Assembly: GCF_017313275.1 (NCBI RefSeq)
Contig: NZ_JAFLNM010000001.1
Span: 62,001 to 126,000 of the forward strand
DNA: 64,000 bases
Origin: Flagellimonas profundi
GTDB taxonomy: Bacteria > Bacteroidota > Bacteroidia > Flavobacteriales > Flavobacteriaceae
Reading direction: 5' to 3'
Shown here: positions 36,303-45,300 of the stretch, piece by piece
Numbering within the stretch: the first letter of the stretch is position 1
Layout: each line of letters opens with the position of its first letter
Notes under the pieces: model-generated
What the model saw: the letters and a program-made list of their open reading frames with translations, nothing else
The model's database searches: none
What the model was told of the DNA's origin: nothing
Made by a program: the position numbers and the translations under genes

Positions 36303-36698
36303 TATAATTTTAAAAACGGAAATGGAAATTTTTACGCTCCGCATTCGACAATTGGAACCAACATATTTAAGCACAATAAAGTAGAAGGAGAAAATACAGC
36401 TACAAATCCTGAAGAACTCATGGCAGCAGCCCACGCTGCGTGCTACACTATGACACTTAACTATATTCTCACGAGTAAGGGTGTCGAAGTAATCCAATTG
36501 GAAACTTCATGTACAATTACGGCTACGAGTTTTGAGATTACCAATTCCAATTTAGAATTAACAGCAATAATTCCTGATATTAGTGAGGAGGATTTCAAAA
36601 ATTACGTGGAACAGGCAAAAGAAATGTGCCCAGTTGGAAAAGCTTATAATTTGGAAATTTCTTTGTATGCCCACTTAAGCGACAATCAAATTAAGTAA
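36303..36698 (+). pseudogene. OsmC-family protein, 5' truncated
   Basis: The frame is open from 36303 (after a TGA) and reads 'KNGNGNFYAPHSTIGTNIFK' then 'GENTATNPEELMAAAHAACY', the OsmC/Ohr-like core, to 'CPVGKAYNLEISLYAHL'. The two family cysteines are present (AACYTM and MCPVGKA). The normal first dozen residues (M-K-R-x-A-x-A-x-W) and start codon are missing, and the only later Met (36420) would cut into the core. OsmC proteins reduce organic peroxides. Probably a remnant, though a short product from 36420 cannot be excluded. Confidence 0.72.
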
Positions 36699-36722
36699 TG
36701 TAAGATAAATCACTTTTATCAC

Positions 36723-36754
36723 AAAAGGCTGTTTCAAGAATGAAATAGCCTTTT
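36723..36754. terminator. Bidirectional terminator
   Basis: Stem AAAGGCTGTTTCA / TGAAATAGCCTTT (one mismatch, 4-nt loop) with an A run left and a T run right, between the converging OsmC remnant and Nramp gene. Confidence 0.8.
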
Positions 36755-36758
36755 ATTT

Positions 36759-38636
36759 TTATGGGATTACTAAAACAGGGCATTTTACTAAATGCCTTAC
36801 CTGATTTATGGTGGTGCCGTACAACAAATCTTTCAATCCATTATGTCCGTGCGCACCCATTATCACTAGTTCAGCACCAGACTGATTGACGATTTCGGCA
36901 ATGGCATCGGCGGTTTTTCCAAAACCCAGTTTTGCTTCAGCTAAATATCCGTTGTTCTGTAACTGCTTTGCGTATTCGTCCAAGAACTCCCTGTCCTTTA
37001 CCGTTTCCTCGTCTGTACTGTCGTGAAAGTGAGAAGCAGATGCAACACTCTCCACGATATGAATGAGTGTGTACCTGCTGTCTTTACCCCCCTGCGTAAT
37101 AGCGTGGTTGATAACCTTGTGGTCAAGGGTTTTAAAATCCACCGTAAGCGCAATATTTCGGTACGGTACGAATGGTTGTAGCTGCAAAGGTTCCGGCTTG
37201 TCGTGCGGTGTAATTTCGCAAAATGCCTTTCTGCTGAACAAAGGGTAAAACATGGTATAAACCATCAAGATTACAAAGCCAATTCCACCTAAAATAATCA
37301 GCCCTTTCCAAATGATATTGCCCGGAGTGCCGAAGAAATTTAAAGCTTCCTCCATCAATAATTTAGAATTGAGGCAAACCAGTACGATTGTAATAACCCA
37401 AGCTGCAATTTTTATCTGGGGCTTAATGGCAAACTTGCCCATTGTCTTTTTATCGCTCACAAAATGAATAAGCGGGATAACCGCAAAGCCTAACTGCATA
37501 CTCAACACGACCTGACTAAATATAAGCAGGCTATCTACATTGCCCTCGCCCTTGATGAATATTACCAACGCTGCCGGAACGATGGCAAGCAACCTTGTGA
37601 TGAGCCTACGCAATAATGGGTTCATTCGGAACCGCAAATAACCCTCCATTACAATCTGTCCGGCAAGCGTTCCAGTAATGGTGCTGCTTTGCCCGGAGGC
37701 TATCAAAGCCACGGCAAAGAGTTTGGCGGTAAAATCGCTACCCAAATGCTGCGGCAATAATTCGTAAGCCTGCTTTAGCTCCGCTACATCTGAACGTCCC
37801 GTTTTGTAGAAAACCGTAGCCGCAAGGATTAATATTGCAGCATTTACAAGCAATGCGATATTCAGGGCAATGGCACTATCCCAAAAATTCAGCTTAATGG
37901 CTTTTTTGGTGCTCGCATCATCTCTGTTAAATTTCCTTGTCTGTACCAATGCGGAATGCAGGTACAAATTGTGAGGCATTACCGTTGCCCCGATGATACC
38001 GATAGCAATGTACAATGCCTTATCGTTCTGAATATGCGGTATTAGCCCCGATGCAATTTCCCCGGCGTAGGGGTCGGCAACCAATATCTGCACCAGAAAC
38101 GACATACCAATAACGAATATTAACCCGATAATAAAGGCTTCGAGTTTGCGCATTCCCCATTTTTGCAGGGTCATGAGCAGGAATGTATCTAATGCTGTAA
38201 TGGCAACGCCCCATATCAAAGGCATTCCAGTAAGTAGTTGTAAACCGATTGCCATACCTAATATTTCGGCAAGGTCAGTTGCTACAATGGAAACTTCCGC
38301 GAGAATATATAATACAAAATTTACTTTCTTCGGATAGGTTTCCCGGTTTGCCTGAGCCAAATCTCTGTTGCGGACAATGCCTAACCTTGCCGACAGGCTC
38401 TGGAGTAACAGCCCCATAATGCTGCTCGTCACTAAAACCCACAATAAAGAATATCCAAATTGGCTACCACCAGCTAAGCCTGTTGCCCAGTTGCCGGGGT
38501 CCATATAGCCAACACTTACAAGGTAGGCGGGGCCGAAAAAAGCCAGTACCCGCCGCCAACGGGACTTACCAGGCATGTTTGTGTCCACGGAATTATGCAC
38601 GTCGCTAAGCGAAGCTTGGGATTGTTGTTTCACCAT
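36759..38636 (-). CDS. mntH: Nramp divalent metal transporter fused to a UspA domain
   Basis: The 625-residue protein joins an Nramp transporter (about 1-470) and a universal stress protein domain (about 480-625). Nramp helix 1 has the metal-binding D-P-G-N in 'YMDPGNWATGLAGGS' and helix 6 has M-P-H-N ('GATVMPHNLYLHS'), so Mn2+/Fe2+-type uptake is expected. The UspA part shows the ATP-binding G-x2-G-x9-G(S/T)-like end 'VIMGAHGHNGLKDLLYGTT'. It is the only importer in a resistance island. Its start is 64 bp from the preceding ATPase stop, inside whose terminator region its promoter must lie. Confidence 0.9.
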   Translation of the reverse strand: MVKQQSQASLSDVHNSVDTNMPGKSRWRRVLAFFGPAYLVSVGYMDPGNWATGLAGGSQFGYSLLWVLVTSSIMGLLLQSLSARLGIVRNRDLAQANRETYPKKVNFVLYILAEVSIVATDLAEILGMAIGLQLLTGMPLIWGVAITALDTFLLMTLQKWGMRKLEAFIIGLIFVIGMSFLVQILVADPYAGEIASGLIPHIQNDKALYIAIGIIGATVMPHNLYLHSALVQTRKFNRDDASTKKAIKLNFWDSAIALNIALLVNAAILILAATVFYKTGRSDVAELKQAYELLPQHLGSDFTAKLFAVALIASGQSSTITGTLAGQIVMEGYLRFRMNPLLRRLITRLLAIVPAALVIFIKGEGNVDSLLIFSQVVLSMQLGFAVIPLIHFVSDKKTMGKFAIKPQIKIAAWVITIVLVCLNSKLLMEEALNFFGTPGNIIWKGLIILGGIGFVILMVYTMFYPLFSRKAFCEITPHDKPEPLQLQPFVPYRNIALTVDFKTLDHKVINHAITQGGKDSRYTLIHIVESVASASHFHDSTDEETVKDREFLDEYAKQLQNNGYLAEAKLGFGKTADAIAEIVNQSGAELVIMGAHGHNGLKDLLYGTTINQVRHLVKCPVLVIP

Positions 38637-38659
38637 TGAAAAAATCTTTTTATTACAAA

Positions 38660-38689
38660 AACTGCCGAAAAATAAATCCTTCGGCAGTT
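38660..38689 (-). terminator. Terminator of the PIB-2 ATPase gene
   Basis: Perfect 10-bp stem AACTGCCGAA / TTCGGCAGTT with a 10-nt loop, followed on the minus strand by a T-rich stretch. It overlaps the space available for the mntH promoter. Confidence 0.78.
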
Positions 38690-38699
38690 AAAATGGCAT

Positions 38700-40874
38700 T
38701 TAAAATTTCATTCTCTGTATGCGTACAGCATTAAGAATAGCTAATAAAGCAACACCTACATCTGCAAATACGGCTTCCCACATTGTTGCTAATCCGCCTG
38801 CACCAAGAATTAATACGACAGCTTTTACTCCGAAAGCAAGTAAAATATTCTGATAAACAATTTTCTTTGTCTGTTTACCAATGTTGATTGCCATAGGTAT
38901 TTTTGATGGCATATCATCCTGTATAACAACATCTGCTGTTTCAATAGCCGCATCGCTTCCTAAACCACCCATTGCAATGCCAGCATCGCTTAGAGCAATT
39001 ACAGGGGCATCGTTTACACCGTCGCCAACAAAAGCTACACTTCCGTTATGAGCTTTGATTTCTTTTACTTTATTTACTTTATCTTCCGGTAACAAATCCC
39101 CATACGCACTATCAATCCCCAATTGTCCTGCAACGTATTGTACGACGGCACTTTTATCTCCACTTAGCATAGTAGCTCTGACCCCCATTTTGTGCAGCTT
39201 ATCAACTGCTATTTTTGCATCCACTTTAATGCTATCGGAAATAGTTAAGTAACCTACAAACTGACCATCATAAGCTATGGCAATAACTGTGTAAACAATG
39301 TTTGCCGTATCTGCGTCGTGGCTGATATTAAATTTATCAAGTAACTTGAAATTACCTGCCAAAAGCTGTTTGCCGCTTAAAGTACCTTTTAATCCATACC
39401 CAGCAATTTCTTCGATATTTTCAAAATGAACATTGTTATCTACCTCTCCACAATAGTTATGGATTGCCGTTGCTACAGGGTGTGTACTTTGACTTTCCAA
39501 CGAGTTTACAAGATTTAGAATTTTATCTTTATTGAAGTTTGGTTTTATGAAAACTTCCTGTACTTTAAACACTCCCTTTGTCAGTGTCCCAGTTTTATCC
39601 ATTACAACGTTTTGTACTTTGGCAAGAATATCTAAAAAATTAGAACCCTTGAACAATATACCGTTACGGCTTGCTGCCCCAATACCTCCGAAGTATCCCA
39701 GTGGAATAGAAATTACCAATGCACAGGGACAAGAGATAACCAGGAATACCAATGCTCTATAAAGCCATTCGCTAAATACATAGTTTTCTACAAAAAGTAT
39801 CGGCAACAATGTAATGGCAATTGATAAATACACAACTATTGGGGTATAGACCTTAGAAAATTTACGAATAAACAATTCCGTAGGCGCTTTTTGCGATGTA
39901 GCATCCTGTACCAGTTCTAGTATCTTACTTAACTTACTATTAGAATAGTCAGTTGTTACTTTTATTTGACTTACAGTGTTGAGATTAATCATCCCTGCCA
40001 GTACGATTTCGCCTTTGCTTTTAGTGTCAGGTTTACTTTCTCCAGTAAGAGCTGCCGTATTGAATGCAGCACTTTCTGAAAGAAGTTCTCCATCTAGACC
40101 TAATTTTTCTCCTGGTTTTAGCTGAATAATATCGCCAATGTTTGCATCTTCAGCTTTAATGATAACAGATTTACCGTCTTTAACAACCGTAACCTCATCG
40201 GGACGCTGGTCTAATAAAGCTTTGATACTTCCTTTTGCCCTTGATACGGCAAGGGTCTGGAATACTTCACCTACTGAATAGAATAACATAACAGCCACGG
40301 CTTCAGGATATTCACCAATAGCAAAAGCCCCAATCGTAGCAATGCCCATTAGAAAAAACTCTGAATAGAAATCTTTGTAACGGATACTTTCTATGGCTTC
40401 TTTGATAACTGGCAACCCAACAGGAATGTATGCTATGATGTACCAGGCAATTCTTACCCAACCTGAAAACCAATTCTGTGGAAAGTAGTTGTCAAAACCG
40501 ATTGCGATAAGCAATAAAATCAATGATATTGCCGCTGGTGTAAACAATTGAAATGCTGATTTGCCCTCTATTTCGTGACTGTGGTCGTGGTCATGGTCGT
40601 GGTGGTGACCATGACTATGATTATGATGACTATGGTCTACGTCATCTTCACAATTTCCTGTATCTTTTTCATTGCAGCTAGTTCCATCTGAATGCCCATG
40701 TCCATCATTATAATGATTAGCATTCTTCGAGAAATGCACTGAATTTGTATTACTACTGAGGTTATTTTTTTCTGAACAGCAAAGTTGTTTTTGATGATTA
40801 TCATCATTATGCTTATGTTCTTTTTTCTTTACTAGGGTCAGACCATTGTCTGTGCTACAACATATTTTTGACAT
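38700..40874 (-). CDS. PIB-2 type P-type ATPase (Zn/Cd/Pb/Co exporter)
   Basis: The 724-residue pump exports divalent soft metals with ATP. There is no HMA domain; instead an N-terminal Cys-Cys pair (SKICCST, QLCCSE) and a long His-rich stretch ('HSHHNHSHGHHHDHDHDHSH') may bind metal. Then come 'LTGESKPD', C-P-C in 'SCPCALVISIPLG', phospho-site DKTGTLTKG, the nucleotide-binding HP in 'STHPVATAI', and 'GDGVNDAPVIA'. The last helices have the PIB-2 Lys and Asp ('FGVKAVVLILGAGG', 'MWEAVFADVGVAL'). It is preceded by the second operator type, not the AraC-type box. Confidence 0.93.
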   Translation of the reverse strand: MSKICCSTDNGLTLVKKKEHKHNDDNHQKQLCCSEKNNLSSNTNSVHFSKNANHYNDGHGHSDGTSCNEKDTGNCEDDVDHSHHNHSHGHHHDHDHDHSHEIEGKSAFQLFTPAAISLILLLIAIGFDNYFPQNWFSGWVRIAWYIIAYIPVGLPVIKEAIESIRYKDFYSEFFLMGIATIGAFAIGEYPEAVAVMLFYSVGEVFQTLAVSRAKGSIKALLDQRPDEVTVVKDGKSVIIKAEDANIGDIIQLKPGEKLGLDGELLSESAAFNTAALTGESKPDTKSKGEIVLAGMINLNTVSQIKVTTDYSNSKLSKILELVQDATSQKAPTELFIRKFSKVYTPIVVYLSIAITLLPILFVENYVFSEWLYRALVFLVISCPCALVISIPLGYFGGIGAASRNGILFKGSNFLDILAKVQNVVMDKTGTLTKGVFKVQEVFIKPNFNKDKILNLVNSLESQSTHPVATAIHNYCGEVDNNVHFENIEEIAGYGLKGTLSGKQLLAGNFKLLDKFNISHDADTANIVYTVIAIAYDGQFVGYLTISDSIKVDAKIAVDKLHKMGVRATMLSGDKSAVVQYVAGQLGIDSAYGDLLPEDKVNKVKEIKAHNGSVAFVGDGVNDAPVIALSDAGIAMGGLGSDAAIETADVVIQDDMPSKIPMAINIGKQTKKIVYQNILLAFGVKAVVLILGAGGLATMWEAVFADVGVALLAILNAVRIQRMKF

Positions 40875-40903
40875 ATTTAAAAACTTTTTTTTATTTTCTT
40901 TAA

Positions 40904-40940
40904 CAAAATTACCGAGCAGTTTTGGGAACTAGGTTGCAAA
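40904..40940 (-). promoter_or_regulatory. Second-type operator, copy 1, with -7 element
   Basis: Operator GTTTTGGGAAC-TA-GGTTGCAAA (40919-40940), then 7 bp, then the -7 element TAATTTTG (minus, 40904-40911), 29 bp from the ATPase start. The position over the -33/spacer region suits a repressor. Confidence 0.72.
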
Positions 40941-41019
40941 AACATTCCGATAAACTTTTTGGCGAAATTCTTTTGTACTGTTTATTTAAGCAACTACTGG
41001 GAGGTGCTCTATTTTAGCT

Positions 41020-42336
41020 TTAATGTGCATGAGCGTGCCCGCCGCCGCCTGATAATTTCGCATTGATAAAAAATGCCCCTTTGATAACTATTCTTGCCTC
41101 TTTAGGAATTTCCGTCACTGGAGTAATGGTTGTATATCCCAGTTCGGTAACACCTGTAATCACTTCGATTTTTTGAAAATTTACTGTGCCTGCCGTCTCC
41201 TGTTTATGTGCTGTCTTTTCATCGCCGTGGTCGTGACCGCCGTGACCGTGCCCGTCTTCTTCTTCGGCTGCCTGCGGCTCTTTTTTGGTAATGACAAAGA
41301 TGTATTTCTTGCCGTCCGCATCTACCAACGCATCATTGGGAACTGATGGGGAAAGCAAATTGTTGAGGCTCACAATCGCAGTAATGTTCATCCCGTCAAT
41401 CAGCCCCTTAACATTGCCTTTTACACGGGCGTGTACCGGAATGGTCTTACTCTCGTTTTCAAATGCGGAACCAATACCGTAAATAACCGCATCGTACTCA
41501 TTTACTGGGTTATTGGTCAGGGTAAAATGTATGGTCTGCCCGGCTTTAAGTAAGGGCAAATCTTTTTCAAATACGTTCAAATGCAAATGCAGGGAACTGT
41601 TATCTACAATTTCAGCCACAGGCGAAGAAACATCTACATAGCTGCCGATTTTGCCGTACATATTGCTGATGGCTCCGCTTATGGGGCTTGTTACCAGCAA
41701 AGAAGATTTCAGGGAATTGTTGCTGACTGAATTGGGATTGATGCCCATTAGCTGTATCTGCTGATGCAAAGAGGCTTTTCGGGTTGTCAACGCATTGAGT
41801 TCAGCAGTGGCGTTTTGCAGGTTTTTCAATGCTCCGGCATTGCCTGTGTTCAGTTGCTTTTGTCTTTGCATTTCCTGTTCGGCAAAAGCTATTTTGCTGT
41901 TGATGGTCAGGTATTCTTCCTGCAACTGGATAAACTGCGGGTTGGCAATGGTGGCAATAACCTGTCCTTTGCTCACATAATCCCCAATCTGCACATTAAT
42001 GGATTTTATCACGCCACCGTATAAAGAGGTAGCGTTTGCCTTGCTGCTGTTGGGTAAGCTCAAAATACCGTTCGCTTTAATGGTGGCGGTAAGTTCTTTC
42101 ATTTCAACCACACCGTATTTGATGCCTACAGCTTCAATCTGTTGGGGCGTAAGTGCCACAACCGTGGCGGAACCCTCTTCGGCTCCGTGCTTGTCCCCGT
42201 GTCCTGCATCGGCTTTTACTTTCGTTTTGTGCTCGTGGTTATGACCGTCTTCGTTTTCCTTTTTCTGACTATCTCCGCAGGCGGTCAGTGAAACTGCGAA
42301 GAGTGCTGCCAAAAGCATTTTCGATATATTGTTCAT
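41020..42336 (-). CDS. CzcB/CusB-type periplasmic adaptor
   Basis: The 438-residue lipoprotein (lipobox 'VSLTAC', Cys20) links the inner-membrane RND pump and the outer-membrane channel. It has a His-rich N-terminal part, a barrel-sandwich hybrid ('SLYGGVIKSINVQIGDYVSKGQ' start and 'SPISGAISNMYGKIGSYVD' end) with an alpha hairpin between, a beta barrel, and a second His-rich loop ('DGHGHGGHDHGDEK') plus His tail. It starts one base after the CzcA stop. Confidence 0.92.
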   Translation of the reverse strand: MNNISKMLLAALFAVSLTACGDSQKKENEDGHNHEHKTKVKADAGHGDKHGAEEGSATVVALTPQQIEAVGIKYGVVEMKELTATIKANGILSLPNSSKANATSLYGGVIKSINVQIGDYVSKGQVIATIANPQFIQLQEEYLTINSKIAFAEQEMQRQKQLNTGNAGALKNLQNATAELNALTTRKASLHQQIQLMGINPNSVSNNSLKSSLLVTSPISGAISNMYGKIGSYVDVSSPVAEIVDNSSLHLHLNVFEKDLPLLKAGQTIHFTLTNNPVNEYDAVIYGIGSAFENESKTIPVHARVKGNVKGLIDGMNITAIVSLNNLLSPSVPNDALVDADGKKYIFVITKKEPQAAEEEDGHGHGGHDHGDEKTAHKQETAGTVNFQKIEVITGVTELGYTTITPVTEIPKEARIVIKGAFFINAKLSGGGGHAHAH

Positions 42337-42337
42337 C

Positions 42338-45300
42338 TTATTTGTTATTAAGGTAATTGTATTGAATTGCTGATTGATTGTAACTGTTCAGAACTTCCAG
42401 GTAATTTTGGCGGATATTAATTGCTTGTGTTATGAACTGGCTTAGTTCCGCAAAGCTGATTTCTCCCGAACGGTAGCTTTGTGATGCAGCTTCGGTAATA
42501 TCCTTTGCCTGTTGCAGTCCTGATGTTTCGTAAAAATTCAACAAAGCCATATTCTTTTCCATTTCGACAATGGCAGATTTCTTGTCCGTTGCCATTACCT
42601 GCGTTTGGTAAGACAATAGGTTATCCTGTACTTCTTTTTCCTTTTTTGCTACATTCACCTTGTTCTTATACGAAGCTGCGCCAAACAAGGGGAAGCCTAC
42701 CGAAACCGAAAAGCCTGTAAATGGGTCTGAAATGCCATACAATCTCTGGCTGAATACCCTTGCCGCAAATTCGGGCAAATTGCTGTTCTTCTGTACCTTG
42801 ATATTGGCTACCGCAACGCTTACATTTTGCTGCTGCAACTGCAATAGCGGGTGCAGATTGTTTTCATCATACAAGCCCGTTTCCAATTTCTGCAATGGCT
42901 CATCTACCGGGAGCATCCATTCGTTACGATTGAGCAATACCATTAATTGCTGTTGCTGTATTACGATTTCCTTATTATTCTGCTCCACGTAGGCTTTTAA
43001 CTGTTTGAGTTGTGCATCAGCCGCAATCTGGTCGAGCTTTGCAACGTCGCCCGTTCTAACCCGAACCTGCGTTGTATTCAAGAGGTTGGTATAAATGCTG
43101 TCAAGGCTTTTCAGTAACAGGTTTTTATCCTGTAAAAACCACAACTGGTAATAAGCGGTTCTAACGTCTTTTCGGATATTGGCATTCATAACCTCTGTAT
43201 TCAATTTGGAATATTTTAGCTGTGCTTTTAAATAGTCCCTGCGGGCAGCATATAAGCCCGGCCACGCAATACTTTGTGTAAGCCCAATTTTCCATATACC
43301 CGTTTTGTCCGATGGTCTTAAATCCTCATTTTCTACAAATACCTGTGTCATTGGTATATCGTTAGCGGTCTTTACATTGTATTTAGCCGCATCAATCTCC
43401 GATTTATTGACGTTGACCTGCCCATTGCTTTGCAATGCGGTATTGATAACATTATCTATGCTTACCCTTTCCTGGGCAGTGGCAGTGGTCACACCACCGA
43501 TACCCAGTAAAAGAGCGATTACGGTTGTCTTCACACCTTTACTGCTTTTGAAATTAAATTTTGAATTGAATATGATGTAGAGCAATGGCAGTACAAACAG
43601 GGTAAGGAATGTAGCGGTTATCAATCCGCCAATCACTACCGTAGCTAATGGCTTTTGTACTTCTGCCCCGGCACTTGTGCTGATTGCCATCGGCAGGAAG
43701 CCCAGTGATGCTACCGTTGCTGTCATTAATACAGGGCGCAAACGGATTTTTGTACCCTCGATTGTCCGTTTTATCACATCATCCCAACCGTCTTTTTTCA
43801 GTTGGTTAAATGTGCCTATCAATACGATGCCGTTCAATACGGCTACACCAAAGAGGGCAATAAAGCCGATACCTGCGCTGATACTGAAAGGCATTCCCCG
43901 AAGCATCAAAGCAAACACCCCACCGATGGCACTCATCGGGATGGCGGTAAATATCAAACCTGCCTGCTTGAATGAACGGAATGTGAAATAAAGCAATGCG
44001 AAAATCAATAACAGCGATACAGGTACGGCAATCATCAGGCGGTTACTGGCTTCTTTCAGGTTTTCAAACTGACCACCGTAAGTAAAGTAATAGCCCGTGG
44101 GTAATTTCACTTTTTCCGAAAGCTGCTGCTGAATATCGGTAACAACGCTTTGCACATCACGCCCTGCTACGTTAAAGCCAATCACAATACGACGTTTTCC
44201 CGCTTCGCGGGTGATTTGCGCCGCATCTAACTTGTAATCGACATCGGCAACCTGCGATAAAGGTATCTGATATCCTGTGTTTGTCGGCATCATTAGGTTT
44301 CGGACGTCCTCGATGCTGCTGCGGTGTATGCTGTCCAACCTTACCACAAGCTCAAACTGCCTTTCATTCTCGTAAATAACTCCTGCGGCTTTGCCTGCAA
44401 AGGCGGTACTCACAATATCGTTTACCTGCTGTATCGTCAGCCCGTAATTCGCCATTCGGGTACGGTCGTAGTCGATGTTAATCTGTGGCAGACCGCCTAC
44501 CTTTTCTACCTGTGGCGGTGTGGCTCCTTTTACCTGCTGTACTACTTCGCTAACCTTATTGGCATACAGGCTTAACGTGTCCATATTTTCCCCGAATATC
44601 TTAACAGCAACGTCCTGACGAATACCTGTCATCAGCTCGTTGAAACGCATCTGTATCGGTTGGTTCTTTTCAAAGAAGACACCTGGAATAACAGACAGCT
44701 TTTCCATCATTTCATCGCCTAACTCGCTGTAGCTTTTTTGGGTTTTCCATTCGTCCTGCGGTTTCAGGATAATCATCATATCCGTAGCTTCAGGCGGCAT
44801 CGGGTCGGTGGGTACTTCGGCGGCTCCGGTCTTGCCGACCACCATTTTAACCTCATCAAATTCTTTCAGGATGCGGGACGCCTGCATCGACGTTTCTATA
44901 CTCTGGTTGAGTGAGCTACCTTGTGGTAAAATACAGTGAAAGGCAAAATCTCCCTCCTGCAACTGCGGGATGAACTCGCCGCCCATTCTGCTGAACAAAA
45001 CAACACTAACTATAAACACGGCAGTGGTAACGCCCACCAACCAATATTTAACCCTAATAGCTTTCTGCAATAAAGGTTGGTAGAAGCCTTGCAGTTTATC
45101 CATAAACTTATCGCTGAAATTCGGCTTGTCGTGCCCTTTTTTCGGCAGGAACAACGCACACATCATCGGGATATAGGTCAGGGATAAAATCAATGCGCCG
45201 AAAATGGCAAAGCCTACGGTTTGCGCCATGGGCGTGAACATTTTACCCTCAACACCTACCAACGTTAGGATGGGTATATATACGATAAGGATAATGATTT

